Origin: an uncultured Opitutia bacterium
Lineage (GTDB): Bacteria; Verrucomicrobiota; Verrucomicrobiia; Opitutales; Opitutaceae
NCBI GenBank assembly: GCA_903861185.1
Contig: CAIOTK010000498.1
Coordinates: 1-35,208, forward strand
DNA length: 35,208 nucleotides
Direction of reading: 5' to 3'
Positions 17,184-25,626 of this stretch are shown piece by piece. Below the pieces are notes generated by a model. That model was not told the DNA's origin. It ran no database searches and was given only the letters and a program-made list of their open reading frames with translations. Numbering within the stretch: the first letter of the stretch is position 1; each line of letters opens with the position of its first letter. The translations under genes and the position numbers were made by a program.

Positions 17184-17945
17184 ATGAAATCCCTCCGCCT
17201 CCTCACCGCCCTCGCTCTCGCCCCGTTCGCCGCCGCTGCGGCCGACGCCGGGTTCCAGCCGATCTTCAACGGCAAGGACCTCGCCGGCTGGGAGGGCAAC
17301 CCCGACTTCTGGTCCGTCCGCGACGGTGCGATCACCGGCCAGACGACCACCGAGAAGACCACCAAGGGGAACACGTTCCTCGTCTGGAAGGCCGGTAAGC
17401 CCGCCAACTTCGAGCTCCGGACCCGCTTCCGCCTCACCGCCCAGAACGAAAAGAACCAGGCCAACTCTGGCATCCAATACCGGAGCAAGGTCCTCGATGC
17501 GGCGACCTTCGTCGTGGGCGGCTACCAGGCGGACATCGATTCTACCGGCAAGTACGCGGGAATGCTCTATGAGGAGCGCGGCCGTGGCATTTTGATGTCC
17601 CCCGGCCAGACCATCCGCGTCAGCGCCCCCGACGCCGCCGCCGTCGCCGCCGCGCAGGCCGACAAAAAGGCCAAGGGTAAGGCGAAGGCCAAGGTCGAGA
17701 TCCTCGGCACCGCTACGAAGCCCGAGGAGATCCTCGCCGCCTACAAACTTGGGGAATGGAACGAGCTGCGCATCGTCGCGAACGGCCAGCGGCTCCAGCA
17801 CTACCTCAACGGTAAGCTCGCCGCGGATGTCACCGACACCGACGCGACCGCGGGAGCCAAGGACGGCGTGATCGCGCTGCAACTGCACCAGGGTCCCCCG
17901 ATGACCATTCAGTTCAAGGACGTGCAGCTTAAGACGCTGCCCTGA
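17184..17945 (+). CDS. Exported DUF1080 protein (3-keto-disaccharide hydrolase family, PF06439)
   Basis: A 253-aa periplasmic protein with signal peptide (MKSLRLLTALALAPFAAAAA). The concanavalin-like DUF1080 fold is recognised by GFQPIFNGKDLAGWEG, FELRTRFRLT, NSGIQYRS, GGYQADID, EWNELRIVANG, and the closing IALQLHQGPPMTIQFKDV. The Pfam family is named for 3-keto-disaccharide hydrolase activity, and some members cleave 3-keto-glycosides; activity of this one is inferred. A Lys/Ala-rich segment at about 150-175 (ADKKAKGKAKAK) interrupts the fold after the RVSAPD region. It starts 29 bp after the ThuA stop and shares its transcript in all likelihood. ATG 17184 was chosen because the 11 upstream codons of the ORF precede the signal peptide. 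Confidence 0.92.
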   Translation: MKSLRLLTALALAPFAAAAADAGFQPIFNGKDLAGWEGNPDFWSVRDGAITGQTTTEKTTKGNTFLVWKAGKPANFELRTRFRLTAQNEKNQANSGIQYRSKVLDAATFVVGGYQADIDSTGKYAGMLYEERGRGILMSPGQTIRVSAPDAAAVAAAQADKKAKGKAKAKVEILGTATKPEEILAAYKLGEWNELRIVANGQRLQHYLNGKLAADVTDTDATAGAKDGVIALQLHQGPPMTIQFKDVQLKTLP

Positions 17946-17959
17946 TTCCCCGCCCCGCG

Positions 17960-17984
17960 CCGGCCGCCGCCCCCCGGCGGCCGG
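17960..17984. terminator. Perfect 10-bp GC hairpin after the DUF1080 gene
   Basis: CCGGCCGCCG and CGGCGGCCGG flank a C5 loop, starting 15 bp after the DUF1080 stop. It is followed by TTCATC rather than a T-run. It may be a weak terminator or a 3'-end stabiliser that separates expression of the receptor gene downstream. Confidence 0.5.
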
Positions 17985-18050
17985 TTCATCGCTCGCCCGC
18001 CGGCCCGCCCTCGCCCAAGGCAGGCCCCCACCCCAGCCCAGTCTACCCCC

Positions 18051-20810
18051 ATGCCCCTGCCCCGCCTCGTTCGTACCCGTGTCGCCTGCGCCGCCCTGCT
18101 TCCGGCCGCGCTGTCCGCGCAGAGCGCGCCTCCGGCCGCTCCCACCGCCCCCGCCTCCACCGTCAAGCTAGAGGAATTCGTAGTGACCGGCGTGTTCAAC
18201 GCTACGGAGGCCAAGAAGGCCACGACCGCGATCACCGCCGTGGATATGGCCGTGATCGCCGACCAGGTGCCGATCAGCGCGGACGATATCCTGCTTAACG
18301 TCGCGGGGGTCTTCGTGAACTCGTCCCTCGGCGAGATCCGCGGGATGGTTTACTCGCGCGGCATTTCGGCTGACAGTAGCGACGGCGCGTCCGGCCAGTA
18401 CTATGTTTCCATGCAGGAGGACGGCCTGCCGCTGACGAACGTCAATTTCGGCAACTACAACGCGAGCTACTTCAACCGCCCCGATGGCACGTTGCAGCGG
18501 GTCGAGGCGGTCCGCGGGGGCAGCGCCTCGATCACTTCCTCCAATTCCCCGGGCGGCGCCTTCAACTACATCAGCCGCGTCGGCTCCTCCACGTTCGGGG
18601 GCGAGCTGCGCACCCGCTACGGCCTCGAGGGCCGGGGCGCTCCGCATTTCCGCGTCGAGGGCGTGGTCGGCGGCCCGCTCGGCCGCAAGGGGTGGAATTA
18701 CAGCTTTGGCGGTTTCTACCGCTACGCCGAGGGCCACCGCCCCCCGGACGGCTACCCAATGAACCACGGGTTCAACCTCCGCGGTAACCTCTACAAGGAC
18801 TACGGCCGCGGCTCAGTGAAAATCTACGGCAAGTACCTCGACGACCGGAACCACTGGTACGAGTACCTGCTCGCCCGGGACCCCCAGAACCCGAAGCAGT
18901 ACCCCGGCCTCAGCCGCTACAGCACCAACCTGTTCCCAAAGACAAAATTCCAGTATCCGCGCGAGTCCGACACGACCTTCGCCACCTTCGATTCCGCCGA
19001 CGCGGTCCGCTCCCGCCAGCGTTACGGCGGCGTCGAATGGAAACACGACTTCGGCGGTGGCTGGTCCGTGAACCACAACGTCAAAGCCAGCCGCAGCTGG
19101 GCCGACTGGAACTCCAGTTCGGGCGTCACACCGCGGTCTCTCGATTGGCCGAATTTCTTCAGCACGATGGGCATTCAGTTCAGCGGCGGCGGCTCGGCCC
19201 TCAACGGCCGCGTCCCACCCGGGCTGTACCAGTTCTACGACCGCAAGACCGGTTCCGTCGTCGGCGAGGTCACGTCCAACGGCTCCTACACCGTCAACGC
19301 CAACGCGATGGTCCAGGCCGGCCAGGTAGTGCGCTTCGCCAACCTGCCGAACCAACAGATTCTGCCTAACGCGCTCTGGACGAACAACGGCCGCGTCGCC
19401 AACGAGCATATGGATGAGCTAATGGAGCGGCTCTCCATCACCAAGAAGCTGGGGTCGATGTCCTTCACCTTCGGTGGCTACTTCGGCTATTCGGACATCT
19501 CCGACCGCCAGTCGAGCGGCGGCCGCACCGCCTCGCCGTTGACCGAGCAGCCCCAGCCGCTCGGCATCCGCTGGATCCCGGCCACCGCCGCCACCGCCCC
19601 CGCCGGCACCCCAGCCGCCACCCTCGCGGGCGTCGCCGGCTGGAACGGTCGGACCGTGCAACTGACGAACCCCGAAGGCTTCACCGCGCTGGGCGTGGGC
19701 TACGTGCGCGACGAGGCTATCGCCCGACAATTGGCCTATTTCTTCGGCCATAAGTGGGATCTCACCGATCGCTGGGGCGTCGACTGGGGCTTCCGCGGGG
19801 AGAAGTTCCGCGTCGTCGGCTTCAACCAAGCGGGAGTCCAGAACCCGCGCGGCAACTGGGACCCGACCTATGGCGGCGCCGACGGCGACCCGTACACGAT
19901 GTTCGACAACCGTTTCCAAGTGCCCAACGCGGCCGCGAAATGGTTCTTCGACAAGGACGTCCGCAGCTTCTCTTGGTCGGTCGCGACCAACTACGTGATC
20001 GATAACGAAAACTCGTTCTACGTCCGCTTTGCCGACGGCGAGAAAGCCCCCGATTACGGCTTCTTCCGGAACTACAATTCCGTCTTCCGCCTCAACAACC
20101 TGAAGCCGCGTCCGCAGACGGTCGAGCAATGGGAGGTCGGCTACCGCTGGAAGCGGAAGGACCTCACCTTGACCGTCACGCCCTTCTGGAGCCGCCTCGC
20201 CAACATCAATAACAACCCGCAGGCCACCGAGGCCGATGGCGCCACCCTGTATTACCCAGACCCGATCTACAACATGGTCACCTCCTACGGCATCGAGCTG
20301 GAGGGCGAATACCGCCTGACCGAACGCCTGCGCCTGCGCTCCGTCTTCACCACCCAGAAGTCCACCAACACCATCTGGAAGGTGTTCGTGGCCGGCGTGA
20401 ACGGACGCGACGATGACAGCTACCTCGATTTTTCGGGTAAGCCGGCCGACAACAATCCGGACTTCATCCTGAACACGACGCTGGATTACCGGACGCGCGA
20501 CTGGTTCGCGAACGTCTCCTGGCGCCATATGGGCGAGCGCGCCGGCAACATCGCCAACGTGATCACCCTGCCCCGTTTCAATCAATTCAACCTCACCGTC
20601 GGCTACACGATCTCGCGGACCCGCGCGGTGAACCTGAACATCAACAACGTCCTCGACAGCGAGGGCGTGATGACCTGGCGCGGTTGGGGCGTAAACCCCG
20701 GCGACCGCCAGAGCTACACCGCCCTCCCCGCCACCGGCCGCGACACGATGCTCCAGTACGTGCCCGTCCAGCCCCGCGCCTTCTTCCTTACCTACACCCA
20801 GAAATTCTGA
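18051..20810 (+). CDS. TonB-dependent receptor of the sugar cluster
   Basis: A 919-aa outer-membrane importer. A signal peptide (about residues 1-25, ending SAQSAPP) is followed by KLEEFVVTGVF, the TonB-box-like motif often seen in Opitutaceae receptors. The plug is at about 45-190 (ADDILLNVAGV, RVEAVRGGSASI, NSPGGAFNYISR), with a 22-strand-type barrel to the C-terminal Phe (FFLTYTQKF). Unlike the receptor at 4948-8199 it has no regulatory-like domain before the plug, and there is no SusD. Its position between the DUF1080 gene and a cytochrome-dehydrogenase makes a sugar or glycoside the likely cargo (inference). A metal or siderophore is the alternative, since receptors of this design also carry those. 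The leader is CT-rich without Shine-Dalgarno. Confidence 0.93.
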   Translation: MPLPRLVRTRVACAALLPAALSAQSAPPAAPTAPASTVKLEEFVVTGVFNATEAKKATTAITAVDMAVIADQVPISADDILLNVAGVFVNSSLGEIRGMVYSRGISADSSDGASGQYYVSMQEDGLPLTNVNFGNYNASYFNRPDGTLQRVEAVRGGSASITSSNSPGGAFNYISRVGSSTFGGELRTRYGLEGRGAPHFRVEGVVGGPLGRKGWNYSFGGFYRYAEGHRPPDGYPMNHGFNLRGNLYKDYGRGSVKIYGKYLDDRNHWYEYLLARDPQNPKQYPGLSRYSTNLFPKTKFQYPRESDTTFATFDSADAVRSRQRYGGVEWKHDFGGGWSVNHNVKASRSWADWNSSSGVTPRSLDWPNFFSTMGIQFSGGGSALNGRVPPGLYQFYDRKTGSVVGEVTSNGSYTVNANAMVQAGQVVRFANLPNQQILPNALWTNNGRVANEHMDELMERLSITKKLGSMSFTFGGYFGYSDISDRQSSGGRTASPLTEQPQPLGIRWIPATAATAPAGTPAATLAGVAGWNGRTVQLTNPEGFTALGVGYVRDEAIARQLAYFFGHKWDLTDRWGVDWGFRGEKFRVVGFNQAGVQNPRGNWDPTYGGADGDPYTMFDNRFQVPNAAAKWFFDKDVRSFSWSVATNYVIDNENSFYVRFADGEKAPDYGFFRNYNSVFRLNNLKPRPQTVEQWEVGYRWKRKDLTLTVTPFWSRLANINNNPQATEADGATLYYPDPIYNMVTSYGIELEGEYRLTERLRLRSVFTTQKSTNTIWKVFVAGVNGRDDDSYLDFSGKPADNNPDFILNTTLDYRTRDWFANVSWRHMGERAGNIANVITLPRFNQFNLTVGYTISRTRAVNLNINNVLDSEGVMTWRGWGVNPGDRQSYTALPATGRDTMLQYVPVQPRAFFLTYTQKF

Positions 20811-20858
20811 CGTCACCGCGGCCCCGCCGCGATCGTCTCGACCCCTTCCTCCCCTTCC

Positions 20859-23567
20859 ATGCGCCTGCTGCCCGTCCTCCTCGCCCTGACCGCCGCCGCC
20901 CTGCCGGCCGCGGAGCAGAAGAAAGCCAATCCGATCCGCCCCAACCCGGCCGAGCTGCCGCCGCCGGCGGATCCTGCGGCGATCAACGTTCCGCCCGGGT
21001 TCAAGGTAGAGATGCTCTACAGTGTCCCGCGCACGGACCAAGGCTCGTGGGTCTCGCTGACCCCTGACCCCAAGGGCCGCCTCCTCGCGTCCGACCAATA
21101 CGGCGGCATCTACCGGATCACCCTCCCGCCCCTCGGCACCAGCACGGGCCTGCAGGTCGAGAAGCTGGACATCGACCTGAACCGGGTGGCCGTGGCCGCC
21201 CCGCCGACTGAGGAGCCGCGCAAGGGTAAGAATGAGAAGGCTAAGACCGAGAAGGCGGGGCCCGTCGAACGCCTGGAGGTGGGCGCCCACGGCCTGCTCC
21301 ACGCCTTCGGCAGCCTCTATGTGATGGTCAACGAGAACCGCGCCCGCGCCGGGCTCTGGCGCCTGCGCGACACCAACGGCGATGACCAATATGACGAGGT
21401 CAAGTACCTCCGCCCGCTCAAGGGCACCGGCGAGCACGGCACCCATTCGCTCGTCCTCTCCCCGGATGGCCAGACCATCACGGCGTCGTTCGGCAACTTT
21501 ACCGATCTGCCTGCCACGGTGGAGAAAACCCGCCCGACCGCCTGGGACGAAGATCACCTCCTGCCCCGGATGTGGGACGCCCGCGGCCACGCCCGCGGCC
21601 GGATGGCCCCCGGGTCGCACATCGTACGCTTCGATCCCGAAGGGAAGGTCTACGAGCTCTTCTCGATCGGCTTCCGCAACCAGTTCGACATCGCCTACGA
21701 TCAGAACGGGGAACTGTTTACCTTCGATTCCGATATGGAGTGGGACCAGGGCACCCCGTGGTATATGCCCACCCGCATCAACCACGCCGTAAGCGGCGGC
21801 GACTTCGGCTGGCGCAGCGGTGCCGGCCGCTGGCCCGAATATTACGCCGATAGCCTCGGCACCGTCGTCGATATCGGTCCGGGTAGCCCCACCGGCGTCG
21901 CCTTCGGCACCGGCGCGAAGTTCCCCGCCAAGTACCAGCGGGCCTTTTTCGCCGCCGACTGGACCTACGGCACGCTCTACGCGATCCACCTCAAGCCCGA
22001 GGGCGCCGGCTTCCGCGGCGAACGCACGGAGTTCATCACCGGTAAACCCCTCCCGCTCACCGACGTGATCATCCACCCCAGCGACGGTGCGATGTACTTC
22101 GCGGTCGGCGGCCGCCGCACCCAGTCCGCCCTCTACCGCGTGACCTACACCGGGACGGAGAGCACTGCCCCGGTCGGCGCTCTGCCGCCCACCCCGGAGG
22201 CCAAGGCGCGCCGGGCCCTCGAGGAATTCCACCGGGAAGGCGCCCCGGCCGCCGCAATCGACGCCGCCTGGCCGCACCTCGCCAGCCGCGACCGCAACCT
22301 GCGCTTCGCCGCCCGCGTCGCCCTCGAACGCCAGCCGTCCGCCCGCTGGTCCGAGCGCGCCCTCGCCGAACTCCAACCGCAGGCCCTGATCGAGGCGATG
22401 ATCGGCCTCGCCCGCACCGGCGACAAGGCGCTGCAGCCGCGGCTGATCGCGGCCCTCGGTCGACTCGACCTCCGCACCGTCGAGCCCAGCCTCCGCCTGC
22501 CGCTGCTGCGCGCGTGGCAACTGGTCTTTGCCCGGATGGGCAAACCCTCGGCCGAGGTCGGCGCGACCGTAGCCGCCAAGCTGGAGCCGCACTTCCCGCA
22601 CGCCGACCCCTTGGTCAACCGCGAGTTGCTGCCCTTGCTGGTGTTCCTCGACTCCCGCCAGGCAGTGGCCAAGGCGGTCCCGCTGCTCAGCGTCTCGGAG
22701 CCGGCGACCGTCACCGGCGAGGAGATCGGCGGCGCGGCCCTGATCGCCCGCAACGACCGCTATGCGGCCGCCGTCACCGGGGTGAAGGCGACCCGCCCGG
22801 ACCGTCAGCAGATCGCGCTCGCCTACACCCTGCGCCACGCCACCGCCGGCTGGACCCCGCGCCTGCGCACGGAGTTCTTCTCCTGGTTCCCGCGCACCGC
22901 CACTTGGAAGGGCGGCAACAGCTTCAGCGGCTTCATCCAGAACATCCGCACTGAGTCCCTCGCCAATGTTCCCGACAAGGCCGAGCGGGCCGCCCTCGAC
23001 ACGCTGTCGCAGCCGCCGCCGCCTTCCTTTGCCGCCCCCTCCGTGCTCCCCCAGGGCCCGGGGCGCCCCTACACCCTCGCCGAAGCCACCGGGCTGATGC
23101 CCGCCAAGCTCTCCGGTCGCGACTTCGCCCGCGGCAAGGCGATGTACACCGCCACCGCCTGCATCCTCTGCCACCGCTTCGGGGACGAGGGCGGCAGCGG
23201 CGTCGGCCCCGACCTCACCGGCGCCGGCGGCCGCTACTCGGTGCGCGACCTCCTCGAGAACATCCTCGAACCCTCCAAGGTCATCAGCGACCAGTTCGGC
23301 GCCGAGCAGATCGAGCGCCGCGGCGCCGACCCCTTGGTCGGCCGCGTCGTGGGCGAGGAGAACGGGGAACTGCTGGTGATGGCCAACCCCTTTATGCCCG
23401 ACGAAAAGGTGCGGGTGAAGGCGACCGACATCACCGCCCGCCGCCCCTATGGGACCTCGCTGATGCCCGCTGGCCTGATCAACAGCCTTAATCCCGAGGA
23501 GATCCAAGACCTGCTGGCTTACCTGCTGAGCGGCGGGAACCCGCAGGATCCGATGTTCAAGCGTTGA
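20859..23567 (+). CDS. PVC-type periplasmic dehydrogenase with C-terminal c-type heme domain
   Basis: A 902-aa secreted protein with signal peptide MRLLPVLLALTAAALPAAE. Residues about 40-430 are a sorbosone-dehydrogenase-like beta-propeller (PPGFKVEMLYSVP, GLLHAFGSLYV, GDFGWRSGAG). About 450-740 is an alpha-helical, HEAT-like stretch. The C-terminus holds the PVC heme domain: CILCH (C768, C771, H772), GPDLTGAGG, ILEPSKVISDQF, and SLMPAGL with M869 as likely distal ligand. These fit the TIGR02604 and TIGR02603 models of Pirellula/Verrucomicrobium proteins. Family members are thought to oxidise sugars or related compounds in the periplasm and pass electrons to a respiratory chain; the substrate is unknown. 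It follows the receptor by 48 bp and closes the cluster. Confidence 0.92.
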   Translation: MRLLPVLLALTAAALPAAEQKKANPIRPNPAELPPPADPAAINVPPGFKVEMLYSVPRTDQGSWVSLTPDPKGRLLASDQYGGIYRITLPPLGTSTGLQVEKLDIDLNRVAVAAPPTEEPRKGKNEKAKTEKAGPVERLEVGAHGLLHAFGSLYVMVNENRARAGLWRLRDTNGDDQYDEVKYLRPLKGTGEHGTHSLVLSPDGQTITASFGNFTDLPATVEKTRPTAWDEDHLLPRMWDARGHARGRMAPGSHIVRFDPEGKVYELFSIGFRNQFDIAYDQNGELFTFDSDMEWDQGTPWYMPTRINHAVSGGDFGWRSGAGRWPEYYADSLGTVVDIGPGSPTGVAFGTGAKFPAKYQRAFFAADWTYGTLYAIHLKPEGAGFRGERTEFITGKPLPLTDVIIHPSDGAMYFAVGGRRTQSALYRVTYTGTESTAPVGALPPTPEAKARRALEEFHREGAPAAAIDAAWPHLASRDRNLRFAARVALERQPSARWSERALAELQPQALIEAMIGLARTGDKALQPRLIAALGRLDLRTVEPSLRLPLLRAWQLVFARMGKPSAEVGATVAAKLEPHFPHADPLVNRELLPLLVFLDSRQAVAKAVPLLSVSEPATVTGEEIGGAALIARNDRYAAAVTGVKATRPDRQQIALAYTLRHATAGWTPRLRTEFFSWFPRTATWKGGNSFSGFIQNIRTESLANVPDKAERAALDTLSQPPPPSFAAPSVLPQGPGRPYTLAEATGLMPAKLSGRDFARGKAMYTATACILCHRFGDEGGSGVGPDLTGAGGRYSVRDLLENILEPSKVISDQFGAEQIERRGADPLVGRVVGEENGELLVMANPFMPDEKVRVKATDITARRPYGTSLMPAGLINSLNPEEIQDLLAYLLSGGNPQDPMFKR

Positions 23568-23578
23568 GCCTCCTCACG

Positions 23579-23606
23579 GCCGCCCGCCCCTCCGGGGCGC
23601 GGCGGC
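23579..23606. terminator. GC hairpin between the cytochrome gene and convergent tRNA-Arg
   Basis: GCCGCCCGCCCC and GGGGCGCGGCGGC pair around a TCC loop with one small bulge. It starts 11 bp after the cytochrome stop and ends directly at the tRNA 3' CCA, so it could end transcription from both sides. No T-run is present on either strand. Confidence 0.4.
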
Positions 23607-23681
23607 TGGTGCGAATGCCGGGAGTCGAACCCGGATCAATGGCTTCGGAGGCCACTACACTATCCATTGTGCTACATTCGC
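23607..23681 (-). tRNA. tRNA-Arg (anticodon CCG)
   Basis: On the minus strand a complete cloverleaf folds. The acceptor is GCGAATG / CATTCGC with discriminator A and an encoded CCA (23607-23609). The D stem is GCAC / GTGT with GG in the loop. The anticodon stem GTGGC / GCCAT carries loop CTCCGAA, giving anticodon CCG, which reads Arg CGG. The T arm is CCGGG-TTCGACT-CCCGG. CGG is a common arginine codon in GC-rich genomes. Confidence 0.96.
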
Positions 23682-23698
23682 AGGGCCGAAGCTCGGCG

Positions 23699-23727
23699 AT
23701 GAAGCGCGGCGCGCCGCCCACCGTCAA
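23699..23727 (-). promoter_or_regulatory. Candidate promoter of tRNA-Arg
   Basis: On the minus strand TTGACG (23722-23727) and CTTCAT (23699-23704) are 17 bp apart and would start transcription about ten bases before the tRNA. The -35 is good and the -10 is weak. Confidence 0.4.
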
Positions 23728-23807
23728 GCAACGAAACGGCCCGCCGCGCGGTTCCCTCTCAACTGCGTCGTTGCCTCGGCCGGCGCCGGCCCGCAGCCTC
23801 GCCCCCA

Positions 23808-25610
23808 ATGTCCGCCGAGTCTCCCGCCTCCGGGGCCCCCGCCGCACCCACCGACTTCATCCGCGACCTCGTCGCCGCTGACGTCGCGGCCGGCCGGCAC
23901 GCCCGGATCATCACCCGCTTTCCCCCGGAACCCAACGGCTACCTCCACATCGGCCACGCCAAGTCGATCTGCCTGAACTTTGGCATCGCCCGCGAACACA
24001 GCGGGGTCTGCCACCTGCGTTTCGACGATACCAACCCGGCCAAGGAGGACATCGAGTACGTCGAATCGATTTCCCGCGACGTGCAGTGGCTTATCGCCGG
24101 CTGGGCCGACCACTGCCTCGGCCTGAAGCCCCGCGGCGCCACCCCGGCCGCCACCCCCAGCTCCGGCGCACCCGACTACCATCTCACAGCCGCCCCCGCG
24201 GGCGCGGGTGAACGCGAGGCCTTCTTCGCCAGCGATTACTTCGACGCCCTCCACGCCTACGCCGTCGAACTGATCCGCCGCGGCAAGGCCTACGTCTGCG
24301 ACCTCTCCCCCGAGGAGACCGACGCCTACCGGGGCTCCCCCGACCAGCCCGGCCGCGACTCGCCCTACCGCGAACGCAGCGTGGCGGAAAACCTCGACCT
24401 CTTCGCCCGGATGCGCGCCGGAGAGTTTCCCAACGGCGCCCGCAGCCTCCGCGCCCGCATCGATATGGCGTCGCCCAACGTGTGGCTGCGCGACCCCCTG
24501 CTCTACCGGATCCGCCACACCGCCCACCACCACGCCGGCGACCGCTGGTGCATTTATCCGCTCTACGATTTCGCCCACTGCCTGAGCGATTACATCGAGG
24601 GCATCACGCACAGCATCTGCACCCTTGAGTTCGAGGTGCACCGCCCGCTCTACGATTGGATCCTCCAGAGCCTCGACCTACCCCGCCCCCTTCCGCACCA
24701 GTACGAGTTCGCTAAGCTGAACATCAGCTACTTTGTCTTCAGCAAACGCCGGCTGCTGCAGCTCGTGGAGGACAAGCTTGTCGCCGGCTGGGATGACCCC
24801 CGGATGCCCACGCTCTCCGGCGCCCGCCGCCGCGGCATCCCCGCCGCCGCCATCCGCCGCCTCGCCAACCTCGTCGGGGTTACGAAATACGACAGCCTCA
24901 CCGACATCGCCCTCTTCGAACACGCGATCCGCGAGGAGCTCAACCCGCTCGCCCTCCGGCGCCTCGCCGTCCTGCGCCCCCTGAAGATCGTCCTCACCAA
25001 CCTCGCCCCCGGTGAGGAAATCCCCTGCACCGCCACGAACAACCCGCAGGACCCGGAGCCCACGACCCGCCCCCTCGCTCTCACCCGCGAACTGTTCATC
25101 GAGGCCGAGGACTTCGCCGAGGTCCCGCCACCCAAGTTCTTCCGCCTCAAGCCCGGCGGCGAGGTCCGCCTCAAGTACGCCTGCATCATCAGCTGCCAAG
25201 AGGTGGTCAAGGACGCCGCCGGCCAGGTGACCGAGCTCCGCTGCACCGCCGACCTCACCACCCGTTCCGGCCACCCCAACGCCGACCGCAAGGTCAAGGG
25301 CACGCTCCACTGGGTCAGCGCCACCCACGGCGTGCCCACCGAAGTCCGCCTGTACGACCGGCTCTTCACCGTCCCCGAGCCCGCCGCCAGCGCGGACTTC
25401 CGGGAACACCTGAACCCACGTTCGCTCGAGACGATCACCGCGGTGGTCGAACCCGCCCTCGCCGCGGCCCAGCCCGGCGATTGCTTCCAATTCGAACGCC
25501 TCGGCTACTTCGTGTCTGACTCCCGCGACAGCGCCCCCGGGCGCCCCGTGTTCAACCGCACCGTCACCCTCAAGGATGCGTGGACGGCCAAGGGGCCGGC
25601 CCGCGCCTAA
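23808..25610 (+). CDS. glnS: Glutaminyl-tRNA synthetase
   Basis: Class I synthetase that charges tRNA-Gln in the cytoplasm. The 600-aa product matches E. coli GlnRS closely through the core: FPPEPNGYLHIGHAKS (HIGH at 47-50), RFDDTNPAKE, the GITHSICTLEFEVHRPLYDW stretch that marks GlnRS, and WDDPRMPTLSG. The second ATP motif reads VFSKR (311-314) instead of VMSKR. Between W99 and the SDYF at 142 there are about 36 extra residues, Ala/Pro/Gly-rich, relative to E. coli. The C-terminal beta-barrels are present (FEAED, TTRSGHPNADRKVKGTLHW-type motif). A direct glutaminylation route is implied. It begins the glnS-PfpI-thrH operon, 16 bp before the next gene, and is divergent from the tRNA-Arg. Confidence 0.97.
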   Translation: MSAESPASGAPAAPTDFIRDLVAADVAAGRHARIITRFPPEPNGYLHIGHAKSICLNFGIAREHSGVCHLRFDDTNPAKEDIEYVESISRDVQWLIAGWADHCLGLKPRGATPAATPSSGAPDYHLTAAPAGAGEREAFFASDYFDALHAYAVELIRRGKAYVCDLSPEETDAYRGSPDQPGRDSPYRERSVAENLDLFARMRAGEFPNGARSLRARIDMASPNVWLRDPLLYRIRHTAHHHAGDRWCIYPLYDFAHCLSDYIEGITHSICTLEFEVHRPLYDWILQSLDLPRPLPHQYEFAKLNISYFVFSKRRLLQLVEDKLVAGWDDPRMPTLSGARRRGIPAAAIRRLANLVGVTKYDSLTDIALFEHAIREELNPLALRRLAVLRPLKIVLTNLAPGEEIPCTATNNPQDPEPTTRPLALTRELFIEAEDFAEVPPPKFFRLKPGGEVRLKYACIISCQEVVKDAAGQVTELRCTADLTTRSGHPNADRKVKGTLHWVSATHGVPTEVRLYDRLFTVPEPAASADFREHLNPRSLETITAVVEPALAAAQPGDCFQFERLGYFVSDSRDSAPGRPVFNRTVTLKDAWTAKGPARA

Positions 25611-25626
25611 AACCCGCCTCCCCGCG

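Noticed and set aside
19419-23507. 1362-aa minus-strand ORF across the second receptor and the cytochrome gene
   Set aside because: It lies wholly opposite two clearly homologous genes, has no recognisable motif and is Gly/Val/Ala/Glu-rich like other antisense frames. High third-position GC on the plus strand removes stops on the other strand.
12215-23567. Polysaccharide utilisation locus with SusC/SusD
   Set aside because: There is no SusD-like lipoprotein, no glycoside hydrolase and no sensor-regulator, so the term does not fit.
23581-23682. Direct or inverted repeats suggesting an attachment site at the tRNA-Arg
   Set aside because: The tRNA is intact, but no integrase gene and no second copy of its 3' end is seen in the window.
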